A stretch of 43,436 bases of DNA from Myxococcota bacterium (lineage in GTDB: Bacteria > Myxococcota_C > UBA6777): contig JAKLKB010000047.1 in NCBI GenBank assembly GCA_023150835.1, positions 1 through 43,436 of the forward strand, given 5' to 3'. The notes beneath the pieces are model-generated. The model was not told the origin of the DNA, did not search any database, and saw nothing but the letters and a program-made list of their open reading frames with translations. Below, in pieces: positions 10,883-18,851 of this stretch. Position 1 is the first letter of the stretch; every line of letters starts with the position of its first letter. The position numbers and the translations under genes are program-made.

Positions 10883-10994
10883 GGAGTGCTTGGGTGTAAG
10901 TGGGGTGGAGTGCTTGGGTGTAAGTGGGGTGAAGGCTTTCGCGCACCGCAACGGAGCGAGGGGTTTTTGTGGAGTGCTTGGGTGTAAGTGGGGT
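10883..10994 (+). repeat. 24-bp noncoding repeat, three copies
   Basis: The unit GGAGTGCTTGGGTGTAAGTG plus GGGT occurs at 10883-10906, 10907-10930 (directly tandem) and 10971-10994. The third copy is separated by 40 bp. Function unknown. Confidence 0.85.
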
Positions 10995-11205
10995 GAAGGG
11001 CTTGGGGGGTCGGTGAGATCAAACGCGGGTGAGAAAGGTCTTGGGCTGAAACGCGGAAGGTTCGTCTATACCGCTGTCGCGTGTCTTGTGGTGAGCGAAG
11101 AAGAACAACCTCGCAAGAAAGAAACGGCTGTAGTACAAAGAGCAGGGATGTGTTTGTGCTTGAGTGAGACCGCTTTCGGTATGTACGAGTCTTGAGGAGT
11201 AAGGA

Positions 11206-11769
11206 TTGCAAGGTCACGATGAAAAGACGCTGCTTGCGAAGGCAAAGTCCGGTGATGAGCAAGCGTTTATGGCCCTCTATCAGAAGTATTATTCGACGGT
11301 CTATCGTTTTTGTCAGACCTTTGGTGGGATCGATCGAGACATCGCGAAGGATATCTTGCAAGAGTCCTTTGTTCGGGCGTTTCGTCACCTCGGCAAGTTG
11401 CGCGAAGGGCAAAAGTTTCTTTCGTGGCTATTGACGATCACACGCAACCGTTGCCTGAGCCACCTCAGCAAAGAGGAAAACTTTGGCAAAAAACATTCGG
11501 CGTGGAGTCTCGAAACGGAACTTTTTTCCGTACCCGATAACTTGGAGCAGATCGAGACAGAGCGTCAGATCGCTTTGGTTCACCAGATCATCGACGATCT
11601 GCCGAGCGGTGGAATGAAAGACTGTGTACGAGCCTTTTATATAGAAGGATTGAGCACCTCAGATATCGCGCAACGCCTCGATATCCCCAAAAGCACCGTG
11701 ACCACGCGCCTTGATCGCTTTCGCAACCGCATACGCAAGCGCCTATTGGCCCGTCTGATGGAGCTTTAA
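11206..11769 (+). CDS. ECF-type RNA polymerase sigma factor
   Basis: The 187-residue product has the size and two-domain layout of ECF sigma factors. Region 2 spans roughly residues 10-80 (DEQAFMALYQKYYSTVYRF, DILQESFVRAFRHLGKL, FLSWLLTITRNRCLSHL). Region 4 spans roughly residues 125-180 and ends in a helix-turn-helix, SDIAQRLDIPKSTVTTRLDR. The start is TTG at 11206, preceded by GAGGAG with 6-nt spacing; no ATG in frame fits better. The next gene downstream encodes a cytoplasmic-N-terminus membrane protein that could be its anti-sigma factor, and then a caspase-like lipoprotein. The regulon is likely envelope-related by context; the specific signal is unknown. Confidence 0.93.
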   Translation: MQGHDEKTLLAKAKSGDEQAFMALYQKYYSTVYRFCQTFGGIDRDIAKDILQESFVRAFRHLGKLREGQKFLSWLLTITRNRCLSHLSKEENFGKKHSAWSLETELFSVPDNLEQIETERQIALVHQIIDDLPSGGMKDCVRAFYIEGLSTSDIAQRLDIPKSTVTTRLDRFRNRIRKRLLARLMEL

Positions 11770-11915
11770 GATCTCCTCACTTCCGAATCAACTGCGCCAC
11801 TCCTCTCTCAAAAAGCGTTGTGCCTTCTGCTGTTTTGGTATGTTTTTGAAAGAAATCCTGCGCAAGCAGACAACACATCGAGAGAACACAAAACACTCGA
11901 CTTGAGCGAAAAAAC

Positions 11916-12977
11916 ATGAAGACCACACCCTTCGCGACCCATACCCTCGATGCCGAGATGATCGCGCAGATCTATCGCGGCGAGATATCCCACCAACACG
12001 CGCCTGATCTGTATGCGGCCTTGCACACAGAAGATGACGCTTTCGATCCTTTCCAAGCCTTTCACGCCCCCAACGAACCTCTCGAACTCGACGCTCAAGA
12101 AAGCGAAGCGATCCTTCGCTCGATCTTGCAACAGACTTCGCTTGTTTCTTCGCACTCCACTTCCGCCGCAGATGCGCCTTTTTCTGCCACAGACGCACTT
12201 CGCTCTGCCGCACCTTTGGCCGAAACGCGCCGAAATCAACATACGCGAACGTCTGATCCCTCGAAACCATCGCTGCTGCGCGATCTTTGGCAAAATTTTC
12301 GTCGCGCTTGGTTGGCTCCCCTTGCTGTGGGCATGGCTGCCGTGCTGATCTTCCCCGTTATCTCGACCATTTCGCCATCTTCGCCATCTTCGCCATCTTC
12401 GCCATCTTCGCCATCTTCGCCATCTTCGCCATCTTCGCCATCTTCAAAGACCCCGATCGCTGTTCCCAACCAGCCCTTGCCGCGTGTGATCTCGCCGACA
12501 ACACCGCGCTTGGCTGTTCCCGATATCCTGCACAAGGGAGATCGCGATCGCCTCGCTTTTTTTGCCGTCGATCTTTACCCTGCTGCTGTGCGCGCCCAAG
12601 ATCCCAAAAAAGCCCATCCCTTCCGCAACAACGCAACCCTTCATCCCGAAGATGCTCTGCTCTTTCACTTCGTCAACCTTCGGCGCGGGTATCTGTACCT
12701 TTTGCGCGAAGACGCGCTGGGTCGTTTTGAAACGCTCTATCCCTTCGATCCAAAACACGCAATCCCCCAATCTCCCGGCAAGATCACCCTTAAACAAGCC
12801 GAACAACCCATGGTCTACGTCCTTGAACCCAAGATGATCGGACGCCAACGCTTTTGGCTGCTTCATTCGCCCACCCCCCAAACCTTCCCCCAAGAACGCA
12901 ATGCCCTCTCTCCCGCCTTGCGTAAGCTTTTCCTATATGCCGATCACATCACGTTGTTTGTGCGCCAACGCGAATAG
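11916..12977 (+). CDS. Single-pass membrane protein with DUF4384-like C-terminus, possible anti-sigma factor
   Basis: The 353-residue product has an acidic N-terminal ~125 residues, one membrane helix (WLAPLAVGMAAVLIFPVIST, ~residue 130), a Ser-Pro-Ser repeat linker and a ~150-residue C-terminal domain. That domain resembles DUF4384, with DALLFHFVNLRRGYLYLLREDALGRFETLYP. DUF4384 domains are commonly found next to caspase-like or kinase genes, which fits the caspase gene downstream. The N-terminus begins ...DAEMIAQIYRGEI, as in membrane anti-sigma factors, but has no zinc-binding ZAS motif (HxxxCxxC). Anti-sigma function is therefore inferred mainly from order and topology. Confidence 0.8.
   Translation: MKTTPFATHTLDAEMIAQIYRGEISHQHAPDLYAALHTEDDAFDPFQAFHAPNEPLELDAQESEAILRSILQQTSLVSSHSTSAADAPFSATDALRSAAPLAETRRNQHTRTSDPSKPSLLRDLWQNFRRAWLAPLAVGMAAVLIFPVISTISPSSPSSPSSPSSPSSPSSPSSPSSKTPIAVPNQPLPRVISPTTPRLAVPDILHKGDRDRLAFFAVDLYPAAVRAQDPKKAHPFRNNATLHPEDALLFHFVNLRRGYLYLLREDALGRFETLYPFDPKHAIPQSPGKITLKQAEQPMVYVLEPKMIGRQRFWLLHSPTPQTFPQERNALSPALRKLFLYADHITLFVRQRE
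12372..12443 (+). repeat. 9-bp in-frame tandem repeat, 8 copies
   Basis: Eight perfect copies of TCGCCATCT encode Ser-Pro-Ser units immediately after the membrane helix. Copy-number slippage would change periplasmic linker length without a frameshift. Confidence 0.95.
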
Positions 12978-13162
12978 TTCGCTGCCTTTTGCGCTCCACT
13001 TCCCCTTGTCTCCCCCTCCCTCTCCAAACAAAACGAATTGCGCAACGTTTTATAGATCTTGAAGATCATCCTTCGTGTGTGTACTATCCAAGGCTGTGTG
13101 CTGTAATGTGTTGCGCAAAGATTTGTTGTGTGTTTGTTTTTTGATACGTTGTGGAGTTTGCC

Positions 13163-14839
13163 GTGTATCCGCCACAGATGACCTTTTTGGCCTTCTGGGG
13201 GAAGCCGATGGCGCTGTTGTCAGCGCTGTTGTTGGCTGGTTGTGCATCTTCACGCGCTGTCTCGACGGAAAAGGGCTTTCGCCCACTCGCCTCTCTCCAA
13301 ACTGCCGCTGTTTTGCCCAAAAAAGGAAAAAAGATCGCCCTCTTGATCGGCGTGAATCGCTATCAAGATCGCGCATGGCATCCGTTGCGTTTTGCCGCCA
13401 AAGATGCTGCGGATCTCGCCGAAGTGCTCCGCAACCCCAAAACAGGGGGCTTTGATCAAGTCCTGCTACTCGCTGATCCCACCGCCACCACAAGAAAAGG
13501 CATCTTGCGCGCCTTTGAACGTCTGCGCCAACTGAACACCCATCCGCACGATACGCTCTTTGTGTACATCTCGGGGCATGGCACGCTTGCACGCGATCCC
13601 CAACACTCCTTGCGCCGCTACCTCGTCACGTATGACACCCAACAGCGCGATATCCACAAAAGCGCCCTCTCCATCGCACGCCTCCGCCATCACTTTGCCC
13701 AACTCAAAAGCGAGCGAAAAGTGATGTTGCTCGCCACCTGCCACTCTGGAACAGGAAAAAGCCGCCTCAATCAAACCATGCTTGCAGAACTCAAAACCAT
13801 CAAAGGCGCTTTTTTTACCCAACCGATCGAGGATTCCTCACGCGCAACCATCTTCCTCGCCGTCTGCGCTTTTGGTGAAACAGCCCGTGAATCCGCTGAA
13901 CTTCAAAACGATATCTATACTCACTACTTCATCAAAGCCCTCAAACACCGCTATGATGCCAACGGGGACGGAGCCGTCACCGTCTCCGAAGCCCACGATT
14001 ATGCCCGTGAGATGACCTACTTTCACACCAAAGGCGCACAACGCGCCTACGCAGAGTCCGATATCCTTGGCACCGATCCGATCGTCTTGTCCGGTCAAAA
14101 AAAACGCAACGGAAAGCCCGTTCTATACGCTTATGACAACCACTTCCAAGGCGTCGAAGTCCAGATTAACGGCATCCCACGCGGCTCCTTCCCAAAAGGC
14201 ATCCCTGTTCAAATGGGCCGACAACAGATCACCCTCAAAACAGGCGAACACAAACTGTTCGAAGGGATGGTCGTGTTCCAAGACGGCGAACGCATGGACG
14301 CCAAAGAGCTTTTTGAGCGCCGTGATTATCGCTTTGCCATCGCACTCAAGGCGGGTTATCAGTTCTTTCTCCAAGGCTCCTCCGCCGATATCCTCTCGCG
14401 TGAACTTCCGCTGTTTGGCGTTGAACTCAAACTACAACGCCCTTGGTCTGATCTCCCCATCGATTTCCGCTTTGAATTCGCCTTCTCCCGCAACAGTCAC
14501 AAACTTCTCGAACAGGACAACCGACCGCAAACCGTCACCGAATTCAACGTGGCCATCGCTGCGACCTATGTGTGGAAGATCCAATGGTTTTCGCTGTTTG
14601 TGGGGCCGCGTTTGAGTGCGATCTACCTTGAACGCCAATCCGATATCCACAAACAGATCAATGACTTCTTTTTCTCTTTTCAGCCCGGCTTGGTGCTTGG
14701 GGCAGAAGCGCTGCTTTTAGAAAGATGGAGTCTTTTCGCCGAGGGGCGGGTCAACTACACGTACGTGGCGACAGAGTCCGGCCCCGCACGACACCAAGGC
14801 TCTTATGAGTTCTTGGGCGGCGTTTTTGTGCATTTCTGA
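13163..14839 (+). CDS. Caspase-like (peptidase C14) lipoprotein with C-terminal predicted beta-barrel
   Basis: From the GTG at 13163 (GGAG 6 nt upstream) the product is 558 residues; ATG 13208 (GGGGGAAG upstream) is an alternative. The lipobox LLAGC gives lipidated Cys27. Residues ~57-260 are a caspase-fold domain with LIGVNRYQD, catalytic His139 in YISGHG and Cys193 in LLATCHSG, so the dyad is intact. A DANGDGAVTVSE EF-hand-like loop follows. A short PEGA-like segment (VEVQINGIPRGSFPKG) precedes ~200 residues of alternating aromatic/hydrophobic strands that end GGVFVHF, like outer-membrane barrels with terminal Phe. The enzyme probably acts in the periplasm, cleaving after basic residues as metacaspases and paracaspases do, but no substrate is evident. 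Confidence 0.85.
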   Translation: MYPPQMTFLAFWGKPMALLSALLLAGCASSRAVSTEKGFRPLASLQTAAVLPKKGKKIALLIGVNRYQDRAWHPLRFAAKDAADLAEVLRNPKTGGFDQVLLLADPTATTRKGILRAFERLRQLNTHPHDTLFVYISGHGTLARDPQHSLRRYLVTYDTQQRDIHKSALSIARLRHHFAQLKSERKVMLLATCHSGTGKSRLNQTMLAELKTIKGAFFTQPIEDSSRATIFLAVCAFGETARESAELQNDIYTHYFIKALKHRYDANGDGAVTVSEAHDYAREMTYFHTKGAQRAYAESDILGTDPIVLSGQKKRNGKPVLYAYDNHFQGVEVQINGIPRGSFPKGIPVQMGRQQITLKTGEHKLFEGMVVFQDGERMDAKELFERRDYRFAIALKAGYQFFLQGSSADILSRELPLFGVELKLQRPWSDLPIDFRFEFAFSRNSHKLLEQDNRPQTVTEFNVAIAATYVWKIQWFSLFVGPRLSAIYLERQSDIHKQINDFFFSFQPGLVLGAEALLLERWSLFAEGRVNYTYVATESGPARHQGSYEFLGGVFVHF

Positions 14840-14938
14840 TCCCTTTGCACTCGGCTGTTCTGTTGCTGTTTGGCTGCTGCGCTGCCCGTGTCGCGTGAGC
14901 GAAAAGCCCCATTGACCGAAGCCAACGAAGGAAGAAGT

Positions 14939-17848
14939 ATGCACCGTCATCTTCGCCGACACAGACGCCCTTCGTTCCGCACTGGAACACTGATCTTTTT
15001 TGCGCTTGTCCTGTCTTTTCTGGGTGCTTGCGGTACGATCTCCAACGATCGCTTTTTTGCGGGCCTTGGTCACTTGCGTGGGACGTTGCTCTTGCCAAGC
15101 GGTGAGCCCGCCCGATTCGCTCACATCGAAGTCGTCAATCTCCCTCAACTTACCGCCCAAACCGATGCCCAAGGCGACTTTCTGTTGTCCTCCGTCCCTG
15201 CGGGAAAACGCGATATCCTGTTTCGCCTAGGCGAAGAATTCGGCCTTCGCCTTCAACTCTGGATCGTTCGCGATCACACCCTTTCGCTTGAAACTCCGCA
15301 GCGCACGTTGCTGCCTTCTGCGATCCTCGAAGGCTCCGTCCAAGCGGCCCCTCGCTTCGGCGCAAAAAACATCCAGATCGCCCTCAAAGGTACTTCTCTC
15401 TCCACCCTCACCCTCGATCCACAAGGAACCTTTCGGATGCGTGGCATCCCTCCCTTGCTTCCGAACAATACAACGGCTTGCCACTCTTTCTCTATCCAAA
15501 CCGCCGCCTTTCATCCCTCTCGTCTCGATGATATCTGCCCACAGCCCGGACAGATCATCCGCCTTGAGCAACCCGTCCGACTCCAACCCCAACGCGCTTG
15601 TTTGGCCCAATCTTGCGCCCAAGACGAGATCTGCGAAGCTGGATTCTGTGTCCCTGACAACGGCGGCTCTCTCAAGATCCTCACGCCTTCCCTCCAATTT
15701 CCCACCCTCGCCTACGCTGGCGAACAACGCCAAGAACGCGAACTCCTTCAAAATACCGGCCTCGGCCCCTTGTTGATCGAATCGATCTCCCTCCACGATC
15801 CCGAACACACCTTCTCTTTGGAAGGACTTCCCTCGTTGCCTTTTCGCCTTGCTCCACAAGAAAGTCTGCGAGCCACCGTGCGCTTCTCTGTGGACTCAAA
15901 GATCCCGATGTTTGGGCTTTATCAAGCAAAGATCAGCATCTCTGCCCGTCATGAAGGCCAAGGCAAGCTGTTTTCGATCCCGCTCTCGGGCATGGTGATC
16001 GGCCAAAATGCGCCGCTTTCGCAGTGCATCCAAACCAAGATCACCGAACCCACTACCCCACCACCCCAACCCGGCACGCCTTCGGGGCTGTACGACGTCG
16101 ATCTCACCAACACATGCGACCAAGAAGTGATCCTCTCTGATATCACGGGAACTTCGCCTGTCCAAGCCTTGCTCGCCGCCGATCAACCCCAACGCTGGTT
16201 GACTTCTCTTCAACATCTCCCTTTGCGCCTTGCATCGGGCGCGACCGCTCGCGTTCAATTTCAATGGATGCCCGGCCATTACGGAACCTTCCAAGGCGAA
16301 GCCTTGCTTCGCTTTCAAAAATCCGATCAATCCGATACTTTTGTGGCCAAGTTTGCTCTTCAAGCCGAACTGCGGCCCCCCAGCGTTATCCTCCCCCACG
16401 ATATCATCTCGCTCGGACATCTTGGGCCGGGTGATACCCGTTACGCTTTTTTGCCGATCACTCTCTCCGAAGCCAAACGCTCCCTCACCTACGCACAAGT
16501 CGATATCCTCACGGCTTTTGGAGGCCGCGCAACCCAGTTTCGCACTGAGCCTTTTGTCCCTCGGCTTGAGCAACAAAGCCACCAACATATCCTGACCTTC
16601 GTCTATACTGCCCCTTCACTCCAAGGGCGCGATGAAGCGTGGCTGCTTTTGCGTGGTCTCTCCGACCTCGGCGGATATCCTTACGCCGTCCAAATACAGG
16701 CCCAGATCACCCAACAACCTCTCCCACAGATCGCCCCCCGCCAACACATCGCCGCGACGTATGCTTGTGCTTCTCCTGAAACGCCCCTCTTGCTTTCCAA
16801 TCCCTCCGATACACCGCTCACCCTTCGCCAGATCTCCTTGCCGAACGCACCCACCAATGACTTCGTTTTGCGCTTGCCCACACTTCCCCTGACTCTTCCA
16901 CCCAAAGAGTCGCGCACCGTGGCGTGGGTGCGCTTTACTCCCCCTTCCCTCGGCAATCTTCAAGCCTTCCGCAGTTTCGCCACCCTTCAACTTGATGGCT
17001 TCGATGCACAACGATCGCCGTTTTCTTTGCGCTCTACCCTCCAAGCCTCTTCAGGGTTCCCCGCGCTGCGCACCTACCCGATGCGAAAGCTCCAAGATGC
17101 CCATGTGGTGGTCTATATCGACCCCTCGATCGAGACGCTCACAGCCTCTTTCGATCTCAAACAACGCCTGCTTGAACTCTTTTCTCAACTCAAACAAGAA
17201 GGCGTCACCTTGCGCTTTTATCGCGCTTCGCTCCAAGCGCCCCAAGCACTCGCCAGTTATGAACAGCTTTGGCTCATCGATCGCGATATCCGTTCCCAAG
17301 GACTGGCCGCCCTTTCCAAAACCCTGTCCTCTTTGCGCGATGCCGATATCCAAACCTATGGTGCCGCGAGACCAGCCCTCGCACTCGTTGTATCGGCCCG
17401 AGACGATGCCTCTGCTTTCTCCATTCAACGCTATCTCCCCCCCGCTCAAGAGGATCCCTCGTGGCTGCTGTTTTCGGCGATCCCCTCCCAAACCTGTTCC
17501 TCTCAACTTTCCGCTTCAACGCGCTATCTCGAAAGTACATACGCAGGAAGCGGCCTTGCCTTCGACCTTTGTGCGATGCTTCAACCGCGTGGCTTGCTCA
17601 TCCTCAATTCTTGGATCGCAGAGATCAAAGCGGCTTTTCTTGGCCAGCGCACTCGCTTTCATCTCCACCAAACACCCGACCTCAGCACGCTCTCTCTCAA
17701 ATACGCCGAGGCTCTTCTTACGCAAAACCTCCAATGGTCCTTCGATCCCACCCTTGCCCAGATATCCCTGTCTTCTGTTCTTCCTCTCCACCCCGAACAT
17801 CCATCCCTTGAAGCCTCCTTTTTTACGCCCTGCGCCCCCTTGCCCTAA
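14939..17848 (+). CDS. Large lipoprotein with carboxypeptidase-regulatory-like and ASH/Ig-like domains
   Basis: The 969-residue product starts at ATG 14939 (GGA 6 nt upstream). It has a basic n-region, a hydrophobic segment and the lipobox LGAC (Cys31). Residues ~45-115 look like a carboxypeptidase regulatory-like fold (GTLLLPSGEPARFAHIEV, TDAQGDFLLSSVPAG). A Cys-rich loop (CLAQSCAQDEICEAGFC) at ~230 is followed by several ASH/DUF1573-like Ig domains (LLQNTGLGPLLIESISL; LRATVRFS). The C-terminal ~270 residues have an alpha/beta start, DAHVVVYIDPSIE, reminiscent of a von Willebrand A fold but with the metal motif not intact. Its position right after the caspase gene suggests the same surface system. 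Specific function unknown. Confidence 0.8.
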   Translation: MHRHLRRHRRPSFRTGTLIFFALVLSFLGACGTISNDRFFAGLGHLRGTLLLPSGEPARFAHIEVVNLPQLTAQTDAQGDFLLSSVPAGKRDILFRLGEEFGLRLQLWIVRDHTLSLETPQRTLLPSAILEGSVQAAPRFGAKNIQIALKGTSLSTLTLDPQGTFRMRGIPPLLPNNTTACHSFSIQTAAFHPSRLDDICPQPGQIIRLEQPVRLQPQRACLAQSCAQDEICEAGFCVPDNGGSLKILTPSLQFPTLAYAGEQRQERELLQNTGLGPLLIESISLHDPEHTFSLEGLPSLPFRLAPQESLRATVRFSVDSKIPMFGLYQAKISISARHEGQGKLFSIPLSGMVIGQNAPLSQCIQTKITEPTTPPPQPGTPSGLYDVDLTNTCDQEVILSDITGTSPVQALLAADQPQRWLTSLQHLPLRLASGATARVQFQWMPGHYGTFQGEALLRFQKSDQSDTFVAKFALQAELRPPSVILPHDIISLGHLGPGDTRYAFLPITLSEAKRSLTYAQVDILTAFGGRATQFRTEPFVPRLEQQSHQHILTFVYTAPSLQGRDEAWLLLRGLSDLGGYPYAVQIQAQITQQPLPQIAPRQHIAATYACASPETPLLLSNPSDTPLTLRQISLPNAPTNDFVLRLPTLPLTLPPKESRTVAWVRFTPPSLGNLQAFRSFATLQLDGFDAQRSPFSLRSTLQASSGFPALRTYPMRKLQDAHVVVYIDPSIETLTASFDLKQRLLELFSQLKQEGVTLRFYRASLQAPQALASYEQLWLIDRDIRSQGLAALSKTLSSLRDADIQTYGAARPALALVVSARDDASAFSIQRYLPPAQEDPSWLLFSAIPSQTCSSQLSASTRYLESTYAGSGLAFDLCAMLQPRGLLILNSWIAEIKAAFLGQRTRFHLHQTPDLSTLSLKYAEALLTQNLQWSFDPTLAQISLSSVLPLHPEHPSLEASFFTPCAPLP

Positions 17849-17920
17849 ACCCGCCTTCCAGATATATCAGACCGCACAAATCGCTCGTTTCTCTCGATCT
17901 CCTGCCGCGACGAGGTTGAT

Positions 17921-18838
17921 ATGCCCAAGCACTTTCGCAAAGTTACGGACCTGACGATCCCCGCCCTCCATGAACTCTTTGACCTCACCCGCGAAGTCAA
18001 GCGCCATCCCGAGCGCTTTGTGCGCGCTCTTGAAGGGCGCACGCTGGCGATGATCTTTGAAAAGCCATCGTTGCGTACTCGCGTAACTTTTCAAACAGGC
18101 ATCTTTCAAATGGGCGGACAAGCGATCTACCTCGGCCCAACAGATATCCAACTCGGAAAACGCGAAAGCCTCTATGATATCGCCTCCAACTTGTCGCGAT
18201 GGGTGGATGCTGTGATGATCCGCACCTTCGGCCACCATCTGATCGACGGGATGGCCGAAGCCAGCAGCGTCCCCGTGATCAACGGACTGAGTGATCGCTT
18301 TCATCCTTGCCAAGCTATCGCAGACTTCTTCACCCTCCAAGAGCGACTCGGCCCGCTCCAAGGCAAGACGCTTGCGTGGGTCGGAGATGGCAACAATGTT
18401 CTTCACTCGCTTGCGTTATGCGCCGCGATGCTTGGGGTTCATCTGCGTTATGCCACACCTCCTGCCCACACACCCGAGGCGGAGGTGATCGACGAAGCAC
18501 GCCAAATCGCCCAACAGACGGGCGCTTCGATCCATGCCTGCTTTGATCCCGCCGAAGCTGTCCAAGGCGCAGATGCTGTATACACCGATGTCTGGGCCAG
18601 TATGGGACAAGAAGCCGAAGCCGCACAGCGCAAGATTACTTTCGCTCATTACCAAGTCAACACCGAACTCATGCAAAAAGCCCGTCCTGACGCCTTTTTT
18701 ATGCACTGCCTTCCTGCACATCGCGGCGAAGAAGTCACCGATCAAGTGGTCGATGCCCCTTCCTCGATCGTCTTCGATCAGGCCGAAAATCGGCTGCATG
18801 CACAAAAAGCGTTGATGCTTACGTTGATGCGCCGCTAA
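17921..18838 (+). CDS. argF: Ornithine carbamoyltransferase
   Basis: Transfers the carbamoyl group of carbamoyl phosphate to ornithine, giving citrulline in arginine synthesis. The 305-residue length is normal. The carbamoyl-phosphate loop is FEKPSLRTRVTF, in the SxRTR form. Other motifs are VMIRTFGHH, DRFHPCQAIAD (HPCQ), the domain hinge WVGDGNNVLHSL, the ornithine loop TDVWASMGQE and the catalytic FMHCLPAHRG (HCLP). No other arginine gene is adjacent. Instead, an HD phosphohydrolase gene follows after 13 bp on the same strand. SxRTR, HPCQ and HCLP together separate it from aspartate carbamoyltransferase. Confidence 0.96.
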   Translation: MPKHFRKVTDLTIPALHELFDLTREVKRHPERFVRALEGRTLAMIFEKPSLRTRVTFQTGIFQMGGQAIYLGPTDIQLGKRESLYDIASNLSRWVDAVMIRTFGHHLIDGMAEASSVPVINGLSDRFHPCQAIADFFTLQERLGPLQGKTLAWVGDGNNVLHSLALCAAMLGVHLRYATPPAHTPEAEVIDEARQIAQQTGASIHACFDPAEAVQGADAVYTDVWASMGQEAEAAQRKITFAHYQVNTELMQKARPDAFFMHCLPAHRGEEVTDQVVDAPSSIVFDQAENRLHAQKALMLTLMRR

Positions 18839-18851
18839 GAAAGTTTCTTGG

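Larger units (their letters stand above)
10742..11205. other. 464-bp intergenic region between groEL and the sigma factor
   Basis: Holds the groEL terminator and a 24-bp noncoding repeat (10883-10994). The remainder presumably contains the sigma-factor promoter, but I see no convincing consensus. A frame reading through it out of the groEL tail shows low-complexity translation and no ribosome site, so no gene is called. Confidence 0.6.
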
